64,000 nucleotides of DNA. Origin: Polyangiaceae bacterium. GTDB taxonomy: Bacteria > Myxococcota_A > Polyangia > Polyangiales > Polyangiaceae. The stretch spans positions 1-64,000 of the forward strand of contig JADLFU010000005.1 of NCBI GenBank assembly GCA_020849655.1, read 5' to 3'. Numbering within the stretch: position 1 is the stretch's first letter; each line of letters opens with the position of its first letter. The notes under the pieces were generated by a model that had not been told where the DNA came from, did no database searches, and saw only the letters and a program-made list of their open reading frames with translations. Both the position numbers and the translations under genes were made by a program. Below are positions 35,633-43,301 of this stretch, one piece after another.

Positions 35633-37479
35633 CGGGCGCGACGCCGTCGCGCGAGCGTCGCCAGGCCGAGCAGCGCGAGCGGGGCGAACGACCCCGCGCC
35701 CGGCGGCGTCGCGCCGACCGCGCAGCCGCCGCTGCTCGAGCTGTCGTCGGCGCCGCTGACGGCCGGGCCGCCCGCCGGATCCCCCCCGCCTGCGCCCGCG
35801 GTCGACGAGGTGGACCCGGCCGCGCTCGCGCCGCCGACGGCCGTCGCGCCCCCCGCGCTCGTCGTGCCGCCCGCGCTCGCGCCCGCGCTGCCCGCGCTCG
35901 TCGCGCCGCCGGCGCTCGATCCGCCGGCGCTTGAGCCTCCGGCGCCCGAGCCGCCCGCGCCCGAGCCGCCGCTCCCTCCCGCGCCGCCGCCGCACGCGGT
36001 CGCGCAGCTGCCGTTCACGCAGGTGCGCGCGGCCTTGACGAGGGGGTTCGACGCGCAGCTCGCGGCGGGCGTCGAGGTCGTCACGCACGAGGTGCAGGTC
36101 GCGTCGGCCGCGCACGCCGCCAGCTCCGAGCAGCACTTCTCCTCGTAGCAGGTGTTGCAGGTGGCGTCGTCCGACCCGAACCCGCACTTCGAGCCGCCGC
36201 ACTCCGTGAGACAGCCGGTCGAGATGCACTGCTGCTCGGCCTGGTAGAGCGCGTTCGTCGCGCAGCTCGCGGGCTTGTTCGCCGAGGTCGCGCAGGCGGC
36301 GCAGTCCTTGTCGGCGGCGCACGCGGCCATCTGCGAGCAGCACTTCGTCTCGAAGCAGGTCTGGCAGGTCGGATCCTGCGCGGTGAACCCGCACGACGGC
36401 TTCTTGCAGAGCGCGTCGGCCGCGCACTCGGTCACGCAGCCCGTCGCGCACACACAGTCAAAAATCTTCACATAGACGTCGACGCCCGCCGCGTGGTCCG
36501 ACTGGCACTTCGTCTGGCACGCGTCGTCGCCGTCGGCGCACTTGTTCGCGCAGTCGACGAACGCGGCGCAGTCGGTGTCCGCGAGGCACGCGTCGACCTG
36601 CCCGGAGCACGCGCCGCCCGCGACGGTCGCCGAGGTGCGGCACTCGTCGCACGTGAGCGCGCCCGTCGTGCCGTCGATGAAGGGCTTGATGAAGGAGTCG
36701 TAGACCTTCGAGACGCGGCCGCTGCCGCCGAAATTGCCGCACGACTGCCCGCCGAACGACGTGACAGCGCCGACCCGCCGCGACGAGCCGCTGCCCGTCA
36801 GCCCCGGGCCGCCGCTGTCGCCCTGGCAGGTGCCGCTGACGTTCTGCGCGGGGTCGAAGATGACGAGGGTGCCGCTCGCCTGGAGGGAGCTCACCGTCAG
36901 CTGCGCGTGGTTGCGCACCGAGTTGTTGGGGTTCGAGTCGGTCTTGCCGTAGTAGCCGATGACGTCGAGCTTCGATCCGACCGCGATGGTGTCCTCGGCC
37001 GGGGTCAGCGGCGGGATGACCGGCGGCGCCGCGCCGTTGAACGAGAAGCGCATCATCGCGAAGTCGTACGGCGCGCTCGTGACCGCCTTGTAGGCCGGGT
37101 GCACCTTGACCTCGAGCACGGGGTAGCCCGTCGTCGCCTTCGAGTAGTCGGTGCCGGGGAGCACGAACAGCTGGCTGGGATCGAGCGGCGTCGTGGTCGG
37201 CTCGTCGTTCGCGTCATGGGTGACCGCGCAGTGCGCCGCGGTGAGGAAGTAGCCGACGTTGCCCTTGACCGCGACGACGGTGCCCGTGCACGCGGCGCCC
37301 GTCGAGTTGCCGAGATCGATCTGCAGCGCCATCACGGCCGGCGACGAGGTCTCGGCGCTGCCCTTGTAGATCGCGTCGGACTGCGCGCCGAGCGCGGCGC
37401 CGTCGGGCGGGCTCGAGCCGCCGCAGGCGAGCGCGAGGACGGGGAGCAGGGCGAGGGCGGCGACGGATCGGATGCGCAT
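35629..37479 (-). CDS. Trypsin-like serine protease lipoprotein with Cys modules and MYXO-CTERM-like tail
   Basis: A 616-residue exported protein. A signal peptide ends in lipobox LALAC. Residues ~45-265 form a chymotrypsin-fold protease with catalytic His in LTAAHC, Asp in YDFAMMRF and Ser in CQGDSGGP. Residues ~275-480 are Cys-rich, including two copies of a ~60-residue module (CGFTAQDPTCQTCFETKCC... and CGFGSDDATCNTCYEEKCC...). A Gly/Ser/Ala linker (~480-580) leads to a MYXO-CTERM-like end: GGCAVG, the hydrophobic stretch FAPLALLGLATLA and RRRRAR. Start ATG 37479 has TGGAG about eight bases upstream; an in-frame start at 37518 lies before the Shine-Dalgarno. It carries both a lipobox and a C-terminal sorting tail, so its anchoring is unclear. 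Confidence 0.88.
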   Translation of the reverse strand: MRIRSVAALALLPVLALACGGSSPPDGAALGAQSDAIYKGSAETSSPAVMALQIDLGNSTGAACTGTVVAVKGNVGYFLTAAHCAVTHDANDEPTTTPLDPSQLFVLPGTDYSKATTGYPVLEVKVHPAYKAVTSAPYDFAMMRFSFNGAAPPVIPPLTPAEDTIAVGSKLDVIGYYGKTDSNPNNSVRNHAQLTVSSLQASGTLVIFDPAQNVSGTCQGDSGGPGLTGSGSSRRVGAVTSFGGQSCGNFGGSGRVSKVYDSFIKPFIDGTTGALTCDECRTSATVAGGACSGQVDACLADTDCAAFVDCANKCADGDDACQTKCQSDHAAGVDVYVKIFDCVCATGCVTECAADALCKKPSCGFTAQDPTCQTCFETKCCSQMAACAADKDCAACATSANKPASCATNALYQAEQQCISTGCLTECGGSKCGFGSDDATCNTCYEEKCCSELAACAADATCTSCVTTSTPAASCASNPLVKAARTCVNGSCATACGGGAGGSGGSGAGGSGAGGSSAGGSSAGGATSAGSAGASAGGTTSAGGATAVGGASAAGSTSSTAGAGGGDPAGGPAVSGADDSSSSGGCAVGATPPGAGSFAPLALLGLATLARRRRAR

Positions 37480-37585
37480 GAAGACTCCAGGGTCGAGGGG
37501 GAGGCCGGACGCTAGCACGATCGCGGAGCACGCCCGCGCGGCGCATCGGCTTGCGTGGCGAGCGCAGCGCGGCTACCGGCGGCGC

Positions 37586-38257
37586 GTGGCTGCCTGCTAC
37601 TTCGACGTCGACGGCACGCTCGTCTCGACGAACCTCGTGCACCCGACGCTGTTCTATCTGCTGAACCAGCAGTCGCCGCTCGCGTCGATCGGCAAGGTCG
37701 CGCGCGGGATCTTCCAGGCGCCGTCGCTCGCGATCTCGGAGCTGCTCGACCGGCGCACCTTCAACGAGCGGCTGTACGCGCTGTTCGAGGGCACGTCGGA
37801 GGACCGCCTCGTGTGCCTCGCCGACGAGGCGTTCGACAGCGTGCTCCGCCCGAACCTCTACCCCGGCGCGCGCGATCTCGTGCGCGTCTGCCGCGAGGAC
37901 GGGCACGACGTCGTCCTCGTCTCGGGCGCGCTCGATTTCCTGATGCAGCGGCTCGCCGACCACCTCGGCGCGACGCACGTGATCGCCAACCGCCTCGAGG
38001 TCCACGCGAACCGCGCGACGGGCAAGCTCATGCGCCCGGTCGTCGCGGGGCCCGAGAAGGCGCGGCTCATCCGCGACCACGCGCGCGCGCACGGCCACGA
38101 TCTCGACGCGTGCTTCGCGTACTCGGACAGCTACTCCGACGTGCCGATGCTGTCGGTCGTCGGGCACCCGTGCGCGGTCAACCCGGACGGCGCGCTCGGC
38201 CGCCTCGCGCGAGCGTACGACTGGCCCGTCATCCGCCTCGATCGCGCGCCAGACTGA
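37586..38257 (+). CDS. HAD-superfamily (subfamily IB) phosphatase
   Basis: A 223-residue haloacid-dehalogenase-type hydrolase. Motif I is YFDVDGTLV with nucleophile D7 and D9, motif II is VLVSGAL, and motif IV is FAYSDSYSDVPML with metal-binding acidic residues. The long helical insertion after motif I (HPTLFYLLNQQ to FNERLYALFEG) is typical of SerB/CicA-like IB members, which dephosphorylate phosphoserine, lysophosphatidic acid or similar monoesters. Start GTG 37586 places motif I at the N-terminus as usual; the frame upstream to 37472 codes a basic stretch without family similarity. Divergent from the protease gene. Confidence 0.85.
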   Translation: MAACYFDVDGTLVSTNLVHPTLFYLLNQQSPLASIGKVARGIFQAPSLAISELLDRRTFNERLYALFEGTSEDRLVCLADEAFDSVLRPNLYPGARDLVRVCREDGHDVVLVSGALDFLMQRLADHLGATHVIANRLEVHANRATGKLMRPVVAGPEKARLIRDHARAHGHDLDACFAYSDSYSDVPMLSVVGHPCAVNPDGALGRLARAYDWPVIRLDRAPD

Positions 38258-38261
38258 GGCT

Positions 38262-38291
38262 TTGCGCTGGCGCGCGGCGACCGAGTAAGCT
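38262..38291 (+). promoter_or_regulatory. Promoter TTGCGC-N18-TAAGCT of the secreted-protein gene
   Basis: A -35-like TTGCGC at 38262-38267 and -10 TAAGCT at 38286-38291 are spaced 18 bp. GTG 38299 follows seven bases after the -10, so the message should start at the start codon. Confidence 0.55.
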
Positions 38292-38298
38292 CCGCGGC

Positions 38299-39627
38299 GT
38301 GCGCGCCACCCTCCGCCTCCTGGCCCCCTGCGGCCTGCTCGCGCTCACCAGCGCCGCCGCGCCGTCGTGCAGCGTCTACGACGCCTCGCTGAAGGAGCCC
38401 TTCCCCCGCGAGAGCGGCGCCGCGGGCGCCGCCGGCGCGACCGGTGACGGCTGGGGCAAGGGCTGGTGGTCGAAGCAGGGTGACAACAAGTGCTTCTCGG
38501 CGGGCGTGCCCACGGGCAAGGACCGCCCCGCCCCCTCCGCCAAGCCGGACCGCCCGCCGTTCTTCGTCGCCATCACGAAGCTCCGCCTCGGCTCGCAGAA
38601 CGTCGACGGCTCCGACAACGGCGACGCGTGGAAGGACATCGGCTTCGATCTCGACGGCTATTGCACGAGCTCGCCGACCTGCGGGATCGACTTCGACAAC
38701 GCCGGCTGCGATCAGGGGACCATCCCCGCGCGCATCGACGGCAACGACTGCCGCGACAACAACTTCGGGAGGTTCGAGGTGTTCGTCGCCCAGACGCCCG
38801 AGGTCGGCGCGAAGTACCGGCTGAACGACACGCAGTTCAACTGCGGGCTGTGCGCCGGGTACTACAACTTCCTCATCCGCGTCACCGGCTACAACGGCGA
38901 GCCGGACGACGACGAGCTGCGGCTCGACGTGTACCCGTCGATCGGGACGGAGACGACGACCGGCATCGACTGCTCGACGGCGACGACGCCGAGCACCCTC
39001 TGCTGGCTCTCGAACGATCCCTTCGTGCTCGACGAGAGCGGGTTCGGCGCGCCGGCGGCGGACGGCGGGCTGCCCGACGCGAAGGTGTTCGACGCGCACG
39101 CGTACGTCCGCAACGGGTACGTCGTCGCGAACCTGCCGGACGACTCGTCCTTCTGGTTCCCGACGGAGCCGTCGGACGGCGTCAACACCTTCCCGATCAA
39201 GATCCAGAAGGCCGTCATCACCGGGCGCATCGAGAAGGGCCAGGACGGCACGGTCGTCGTGAAGGACGGCCTGATCGCGGGCCGCGTGCGGAAGGACGAC
39301 GTGATCGGCGGGTTCCGCGCGCTCGGCCTCTGCGAGAACGAGGGCCAGCTCTACAAGACGATGGTGAACTACGTCTCGTCGAACCTCGACGTGCTCGCGG
39401 ACGGCACCAACTCGCCGATGGCGCCGTGCGACGCGCTGTCGGTCGGCGTGGGGTTCGAGGCGAAGGAGGCCACGCGCTCCGAGACGACAGGCCACGCGAC
39501 CCCGCTCACGGAGTGCGTGAACGCGTTCGCCGGCGCGGGTGGGGCCGGCGGGAGCGCGGGCGGAGCGGGCGCGAGCGGGGCCGGGGCCGGCGGGGCCTCG
39601 GCGGGCAGCGCGGGCGCCGGCGGCTGA
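38299..39627 (+). CDS. Secreted or lipid-anchored protein of unknown function, Gly-rich tail
   Basis: A 442-residue protein beginning with a hydrophobic leader (LRLLAPCGLLALTSAAAPSC) whose APSC end could serve as a lipobox. The mature part has no recognised domain. It contains several Cys pairs (CTSSPTCGIDFDNAGC, CGLCAGYYNF), many Asp-rich loops (DNGDAWKDIGFDLDGYC) and mixed beta-like stretches. The last ~35 residues are Gly/Ala/Ser repeats (GAGGAGGSAGGAG), like the linkers of other exported proteins in this window, but no C-terminal anchor follows. The GTG start is set by a promoter ending seven bases upstream. It sits in tail-to-tail contact with the AGPS-like gene. Confidence 0.7.
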   Translation: MRATLRLLAPCGLLALTSAAAPSCSVYDASLKEPFPRESGAAGAAGATGDGWGKGWWSKQGDNKCFSAGVPTGKDRPAPSAKPDRPPFFVAITKLRLGSQNVDGSDNGDAWKDIGFDLDGYCTSSPTCGIDFDNAGCDQGTIPARIDGNDCRDNNFGRFEVFVAQTPEVGAKYRLNDTQFNCGLCAGYYNFLIRVTGYNGEPDDDELRLDVYPSIGTETTTGIDCSTATTPSTLCWLSNDPFVLDESGFGAPAADGGLPDAKVFDAHAYVRNGYVVANLPDDSSFWFPTEPSDGVNTFPIKIQKAVITGRIEKGQDGTVVVKDGLIAGRVRKDDVIGGFRALGLCENEGQLYKTMVNYVSSNLDVLADGTNSPMAPCDALSVGVGFEAKEATRSETTGHATPLTECVNAFAGAGGAGGSAGGAGASGAGAGGASAGSAGAGG

Positions 39628-39633
39628 CGGCGA

Positions 39634-41229
39634 TCAGGGATCAATCAGCACGCCGGGGTTCAGCACGCCCGCGGGATCGAGCGCGAGCTTCGCCCCCCGG
39701 AGCGCGAGCGCGAAGGCGTCGGGGCGCTCGCGATCGTACCAGGGCCTGTGCGTGCGCCCGACCGCGTGGTGGTGCGTGATCGTGCCGCCCGCGCGCGAGA
39801 TGGCGTCCGACGCGGCGCGCTTGACCGCCGTCCACGCCTCGATCTGTCGGCCGGGCGCGGGCGGCGCGATCCAGGTGTAGTAGGGCGCGGGGCCGTCGGG
39901 GTACACGTGCGTGAAGCGGCAGGTGATGCGCCCGCCGCCGAGCTCGCGCCGCATCGCCTCCGTCACGGCGGCGCGCACCTCGGCGTCGAGCGACGGCAGG
40001 GCCGCCCAGGTGCACGCGGTCTCGAACGTGTCGACGACGAAGCCCATCGTGACGAGCGCCGACTGCAGGTACGGCCCGTCGAAGAACGCCTGCCGCCAGC
40101 GCTCGGCCGCCGCGTCGCCGCCGCGCGCGCCGTCGTCCTTCACCGTGACGCCGCGCGGGCACGCGCCCCCCTCGGCGACGGCGAGCGCGACCGCGCGCTC
40201 GAGCTCGTGCGTGACCGGGTGGTCGGCCGACTCGAACCCGAGCAGCAAGAGCGCCGAGCCGTCGTCGGCGACGAAGTTGAGGCGCGCCTCCTCCTCGTCG
40301 AGCACGCGGCAGTTGGCGGGGAAGAGGCGCGCCTGCGCGACGGCGCGCGCCCCCGCGCACGCGCCGGTGAACGCCCGGAAATGCACCACCGCCGACGCCC
40401 GGAACCGCGGGCGCGGCACGACGCGCATCCACGCCTCGGTGATGACGCCAAGGGCGCCCTCCGAGCCGAGCACGAGGCGCTCCGGGCTCGGCCCTGCCCC
40501 CGACGCGGGCAGCCTCCGCGTCGCGAGCACGCCGCGCGGCGTGACCATGCGGACCGCCTCCACGAGGTCGTCGACGTGGGTCATCAGCGTGGCGTAGTGG
40601 CCGCCCGCGCGCGTCGCGATCCAGCCGCCGAGCGTCGAGAACTCGAAGCTCTGCGGGTAGTGCCGCAAGGTCAGCCCGTGCGCGGAGAGCTGCTGCTCGA
40701 GATCGGGGCCGAGCGCGCCCGCCTGGATGCGCGCCGCGCGCGACACCTGATCGACCTCGAGCACCAGGCGGAGGCGCGCGAGATCGAGCGTCGCCTTGGG
40801 CCTGTCGCGCGGCGCCTCCACGCCCCCGACCACGCTCGTGCCGCCGCCGTACGGGACGACCGCGACGCCCTCGCGCTCCGCCCACGCGAGCGACGCGACC
40901 ACGTCGTCCTCGTCCTCCGGGGTGAGCACGAGATCGGGCGCGGGAGAGAAATCGCCGGAGAACGCGCGCACGAGATCCGGGTACGCGCGCCCGTACGTGC
41001 GGCGCGCGCGGGCCTCGCGATCGTCGGTCGCGAAGCGCGACAGCTCGGCGGGGATCGCGAGGCGCGGCGGCGGGACCACCGCGCTCTCTGGCGTCGGCGG
41101 CGCGCCCGGCGCGGGCGCAGGGACGCCGAGCAGCCCCGCGAGCTGGGCGCCGAGCGCCGCGCGCGCCGCCTCGTCCGGCAGCTTGTCGTCCCATCCCCAG
41201 CCCCAGAGCGAGCGCGCGCGCGACGTCAT
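39634..41229 (-). CDS. FAD-linked alkylglycerone-phosphate synthase-like enzyme (AGPS)
   Basis: A 531-residue flavoprotein of the VAO/PCMH family. The N-terminal LWGWGWDDKLP is typical of alkyl-DHAP synthases. The FAD-binding domain has PYGGGTSVVGGVE (~127-138), HYPQSFEFSTLGGWIATRAGGH and LGSEGALGVITEAW. The C-terminal GGTITHHHAVGRTHRPWY (~480-497) holds the HHH motif that in AGPS forms the active site for swapping an acyl for an alkyl chain on DHAP. Together these point to ether-bond formation in plasmalogen-type lipids rather than to a D-lactate or glycolate oxidase, though that related group is the main alternative. It follows the membrane-protein gene by 34 bp but has its own promoter. 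Start ATG 41229. Confidence 0.88.
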   Translation of the reverse strand: MTSRARSLWGWGWDDKLPDEAARAALGAQLAGLLGVPAPAPGAPPTPESAVVPPPRLAIPAELSRFATDDREARARRTYGRAYPDLVRAFSGDFSPAPDLVLTPEDEDDVVASLAWAEREGVAVVPYGGGTSVVGGVEAPRDRPKATLDLARLRLVLEVDQVSRAARIQAGALGPDLEQQLSAHGLTLRHYPQSFEFSTLGGWIATRAGGHYATLMTHVDDLVEAVRMVTPRGVLATRRLPASGAGPSPERLVLGSEGALGVITEAWMRVVPRPRFRASAVVHFRAFTGACAGARAVAQARLFPANCRVLDEEEARLNFVADDGSALLLLGFESADHPVTHELERAVALAVAEGGACPRGVTVKDDGARGGDAAAERWRQAFFDGPYLQSALVTMGFVVDTFETACTWAALPSLDAEVRAAVTEAMRRELGGGRITCRFTHVYPDGPAPYYTWIAPPAPGRQIEAWTAVKRAASDAISRAGGTITHHHAVGRTHRPWYDRERPDAFALALRGAKLALDPAGVLNPGVLIDP

Positions 41230-41237
41230 CGCCGCCC

Positions 41238-41267
41238 AGCCTAACGGACGTCGCGGGCGCGCGTCAG
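41238..41267 (-). promoter_or_regulatory. Promoter CTGACG-N18-TAGGCT of the AGPS-like gene
   Basis: On the minus strand CTGACG (41262-41267) and TAGGCT (41238-41243) are 18 bp apart. ATG 41229 follows the -10 by eight bases. The -35 overlaps the stop of the upstream membrane-protein gene. Confidence 0.5.
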
Positions 41268-41713
41268 AACGGCGAGACCGCCGCGACCCAGGACCCGAGC
41301 GCAGACACCACGAGGGTGAAGATCGCCGACGCGACGAAGCACGCGTGCGCGCCGCGCGCGAGCGGCAGCCTGATCTCCGCGCGCTCGGCCCGGATCGACG
41401 CCAGGTGCAGCGCCAGCCCCGCCCACGCGAGCGCGACGGCGCCGAGCCCGAGGTGCTCCTTTCGCTCGAACATCCACCCGAGGTGCGCGGCCCGCACGAA
41501 CAGGGCCTGCTTCAGCGACGCGCGGTACGCGGGGTAGATGGCGAGCGCGGAGAGCGCCGGGAGCGTGATCAGCGCCGTCGCGGCGACGGCGACCTTCGAG
41601 AGCCTGCGCACGGGTCGACGGAGCAGCCACGCCGGGTGCGCGAGCGCGGCCGCCGCGAGCCAGCCGACGTGCCCGTGCGCGTGCGCGACGGCGCGCGTCA
41701 CGACGTCGATCAC
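41264..41713 (-). CDS. Small membrane protein with His-bearing helices, radical SAM cluster
   Basis: A 149-residue protein with four predicted membrane helices. His residues are placed unusually: AHAHGHVGW at the N-terminus, LAHPAW after the first helix, AAHLGWMFERKEHLGLG in the middle and GAHACF before the last helix. Such spacing could bind haem or metal, but no known cytochrome signature is complete. Start GTG 41713 overlaps the stop of the 100-residue gene (GTGA). It is the last gene of the coupled run from 44254. Family not recognised. Confidence 0.65.
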   Translation of the reverse strand: MIDVVTRAVAHAHGHVGWLAAAALAHPAWLLRRPVRRLSKVAVAATALITLPALSALAIYPAYRASLKQALFVRAAHLGWMFERKEHLGLGAVALAWAGLALHLASIRAERAEIRLPLARGAHACFVASAIFTLVVSALGSWVAAVSPF

Positions 41714-42012
41714 GGCACCACCACCGCCTGCAGCGCGAGGCACGCCGCGGCCACCGCGACGAGCCGTGTTAGATTGGTCAGGATCCACTGGGGGCGCGCG
41801 GAGCGCTCGAAGTACACGGGCGCGAGACAGACCGCGAGGCACGCGACCACGCCCGCGCGCCAGTAGAGCGCGACCCGGCCGGACGCGACGATCGCGGCGG
41901 GGTTCGGATCGCCATAGACGAGGTGCTCGGCGACCCTCGCGACCGGGTAGGCGGCGACGAAGGTGAGCGCCGTCAGCGCCGCCGTGACGAGCGCGCGAGA
42001 CGGCCTATCCAC
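41710..42012 (-). CDS. Small three-helix membrane protein, radical SAM cluster
   Basis: A 100-residue protein with three hydrophobic segments (ALVTAALTALTFVAAYPVA, WRAGVVACLAVCLAPVYF, RLVAVAAACLALQAVVVP) joined by short loops. No catalytic motif is visible. Its ATG at 42012 lies inside the 3' end of the radical SAM gene (8-bp overlap) and its stop overlaps the GTG of the next gene, so it is translationally coupled on both sides. I do not recognise a family. Confidence 0.65.
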   Translation of the reverse strand: MDRPSRALVTAALTALTFVAAYPVARVAEHLVYGDPNPAAIVASGRVALYWRAGVVACLAVCLAPVYFERSARPQWILTNLTRLVAVAAACLALQAVVVP

Positions 42013-43111
42013 GCGCCCTCCAGGCGACCACGCGCGGGCACTCCGGATCGGGATCGCCCCCGTCGCCCAGGTGCTCGGCGACCACGCGACAGCCGCCGCG
42101 ACAGACCGCGAGCAGCGCGCAGTCGTCGCACGGGCGCGGGGGACGAGACGCGTGACCGGCCCACCGCGCGGCGACGGGCCCGGGCTCCTCGCCGCGGTAG
42201 AAGCTGCACGGACCGCGCCGCCCGAGGACGTCCACCGAGGCGAGCCACCGACCGGCCTCGCACCCGAGCACGCCCGCGGCCTCCAGCGTGGCGGCGTCGA
42301 AGCGTCCGCACAAGAAAGGCACCATCGAGCAGTCGATGCGCACGCGCAGCCCCGACGCGCGGACGAGGCGCTCGAGGAGCGCGGGGATCTCGGCGACCTG
42401 CGCCTGCGTGAGCCGCGCGTCGAGGTACACCGCGCCGACGCCGCGCCCCGCTGGCTTGAACCGCAGGAGCTGCACCTCGGCCGCGCCGAGCTCGCGCGCG
42501 CGCCCGACCGTGCCCTCGACCGCGCCGAACGTGCGACGGGTGAGCACGAGGTTGACGCCGAAGGGCACGCCCGCCGCGTGGAGCGCGTTCATCGCGCGCG
42601 CGGCGAGCGCGGCGCCGTCGAAGCCCCTCACCGCGCGGTACGCATCGCCGTCTCCGTCGAAGCTGACGTTGACCTGCGCGAAGTCGGTGAGCGTCCGCGC
42701 GCGCGCGGCGGTGAGCCCGACGCCGCTGGTCGTCATCACCGGCGCGAGCCCCCTCTCTCGCGCGGCTCGCGCGAGCGCGGGGAGATCGTCGCGAGAGAGC
42801 GGCTCTCCCCCGCCGAGGGCGACGACGAACACGCCCTCCCTCGCGAGCGCGTCGAACCGCGCGACGAGCTCGTCGAACGATGGCGCGACGCCGTCGGGCG
42901 TCGCGTCCTGGTAGCAGCCGGTGCACGCCACGGGGCAGCGCGCGGTGACGGCGACGTGCGCCTCGAGCGGGCGCGGCGGCGGCGCCTCGGCGCCCCACGC
43001 GGCGGCGCCGTCCACGCCCAGGCGCGACGCGAGCGCGCGATCGACGGCGACGAGCGCGGGGGGATCGTCGACGCGCACCCACGCGCCGAACGCCTCAGCC
43101 CTCGCCCGCAT
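42005..43111 (-). CDS. Radical SAM/SPASM-domain enzyme (putative peptide or protein maturase)
   Basis: A 368-residue radical SAM protein. The [4Fe-4S] motif CPVACTGC (C59, C63, C66) is followed by VVALGGGEPL, the SAM-binding GGE motif, and a TIM-barrel core (VNVSFDGDGDAYRAVRGF). The C-terminus has a SPASM-type array of cysteines: FLCGRF, LGCEAG, GPCSFY, RPCDDCALLAVCRGGC and PECP, enough for auxiliary clusters. SPASM enzymes commonly modify ribosomal peptides or proteins (PqqE, MftC, anSME). The ORF immediately upstream is a 68-residue membrane peptide whose 3' end overlaps this gene by 17 bp, a natural candidate substrate. The N-terminal ~50 residues have no recognisable PqqD-like recognition motif. 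Confidence 0.88.
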   Translation of the reverse strand: MRARAEAFGAWVRVDDPPALVAVDRALASRLGVDGAAAWGAEAPPPRPLEAHVAVTARCPVACTGCYQDATPDGVAPSFDELVARFDALAREGVFVVALGGGEPLSRDDLPALARAARERGLAPVMTTSGVGLTAARARTLTDFAQVNVSFDGDGDAYRAVRGFDGAALAARAMNALHAAGVPFGVNLVLTRRTFGAVEGTVGRARELGAAEVQLLRFKPAGRGVGAVYLDARLTQAQVAEIPALLERLVRASGLRVRIDCSMVPFLCGRFDAATLEAAGVLGCEAGRWLASVDVLGRRGPCSFYRGEEPGPVAARWAGHASRPPRPCDDCALLAVCRGGCRVVAEHLGDGGDPDPECPRVVAWRARG

Positions 43112-43301
43112 CGCGCGGCTCCTCGGGGGCTGGCGCTGGCTCGGGAGCGGACAGGGCAGCCACCGCGACCGCGACCGAAGACGCGACGACGCCCGCGACG
43201 AAGAGCATGTCGACCACGCTGCCGACCGACGAGCAGTTGGCGCCGGGCAGCGGCCGCACGGCGAGCACTCCGTCCGGGAGGGGGGCGCGAGGCGTGGTCA
43301 C
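43095..43301 (-). CDS. 68-residue single-helix membrane peptide, candidate radical SAM substrate
   Basis: Small ORF between the exported helical protein and the radical SAM gene. It starts at GTG 43301, which overlaps the preceding stop (GTGA), and its 3' end overlaps the radical SAM start by 17 bp. The sequence has a Pro-rich N-terminus, a single Cys in PGANCSSVGSVVDM, one hydrophobic helix (LFVAGVVASSVAVAVAALSA) and a Pro/Glu-rich C-terminus. The Cys-Ser-Ser/Gly-Ser patch directly before the helix is the only obvious site for modification. Double translational coupling and codon use consistent with neighbours make it a real gene in my view. Its role as precursor is inference. Confidence 0.6.
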   Translation of the reverse strand: MTTPRAPLPDGVLAVRPLPGANCSSVGSVVDMLFVAGVVASSVAVAVAALSAPEPAPAPEEPRDAGEG

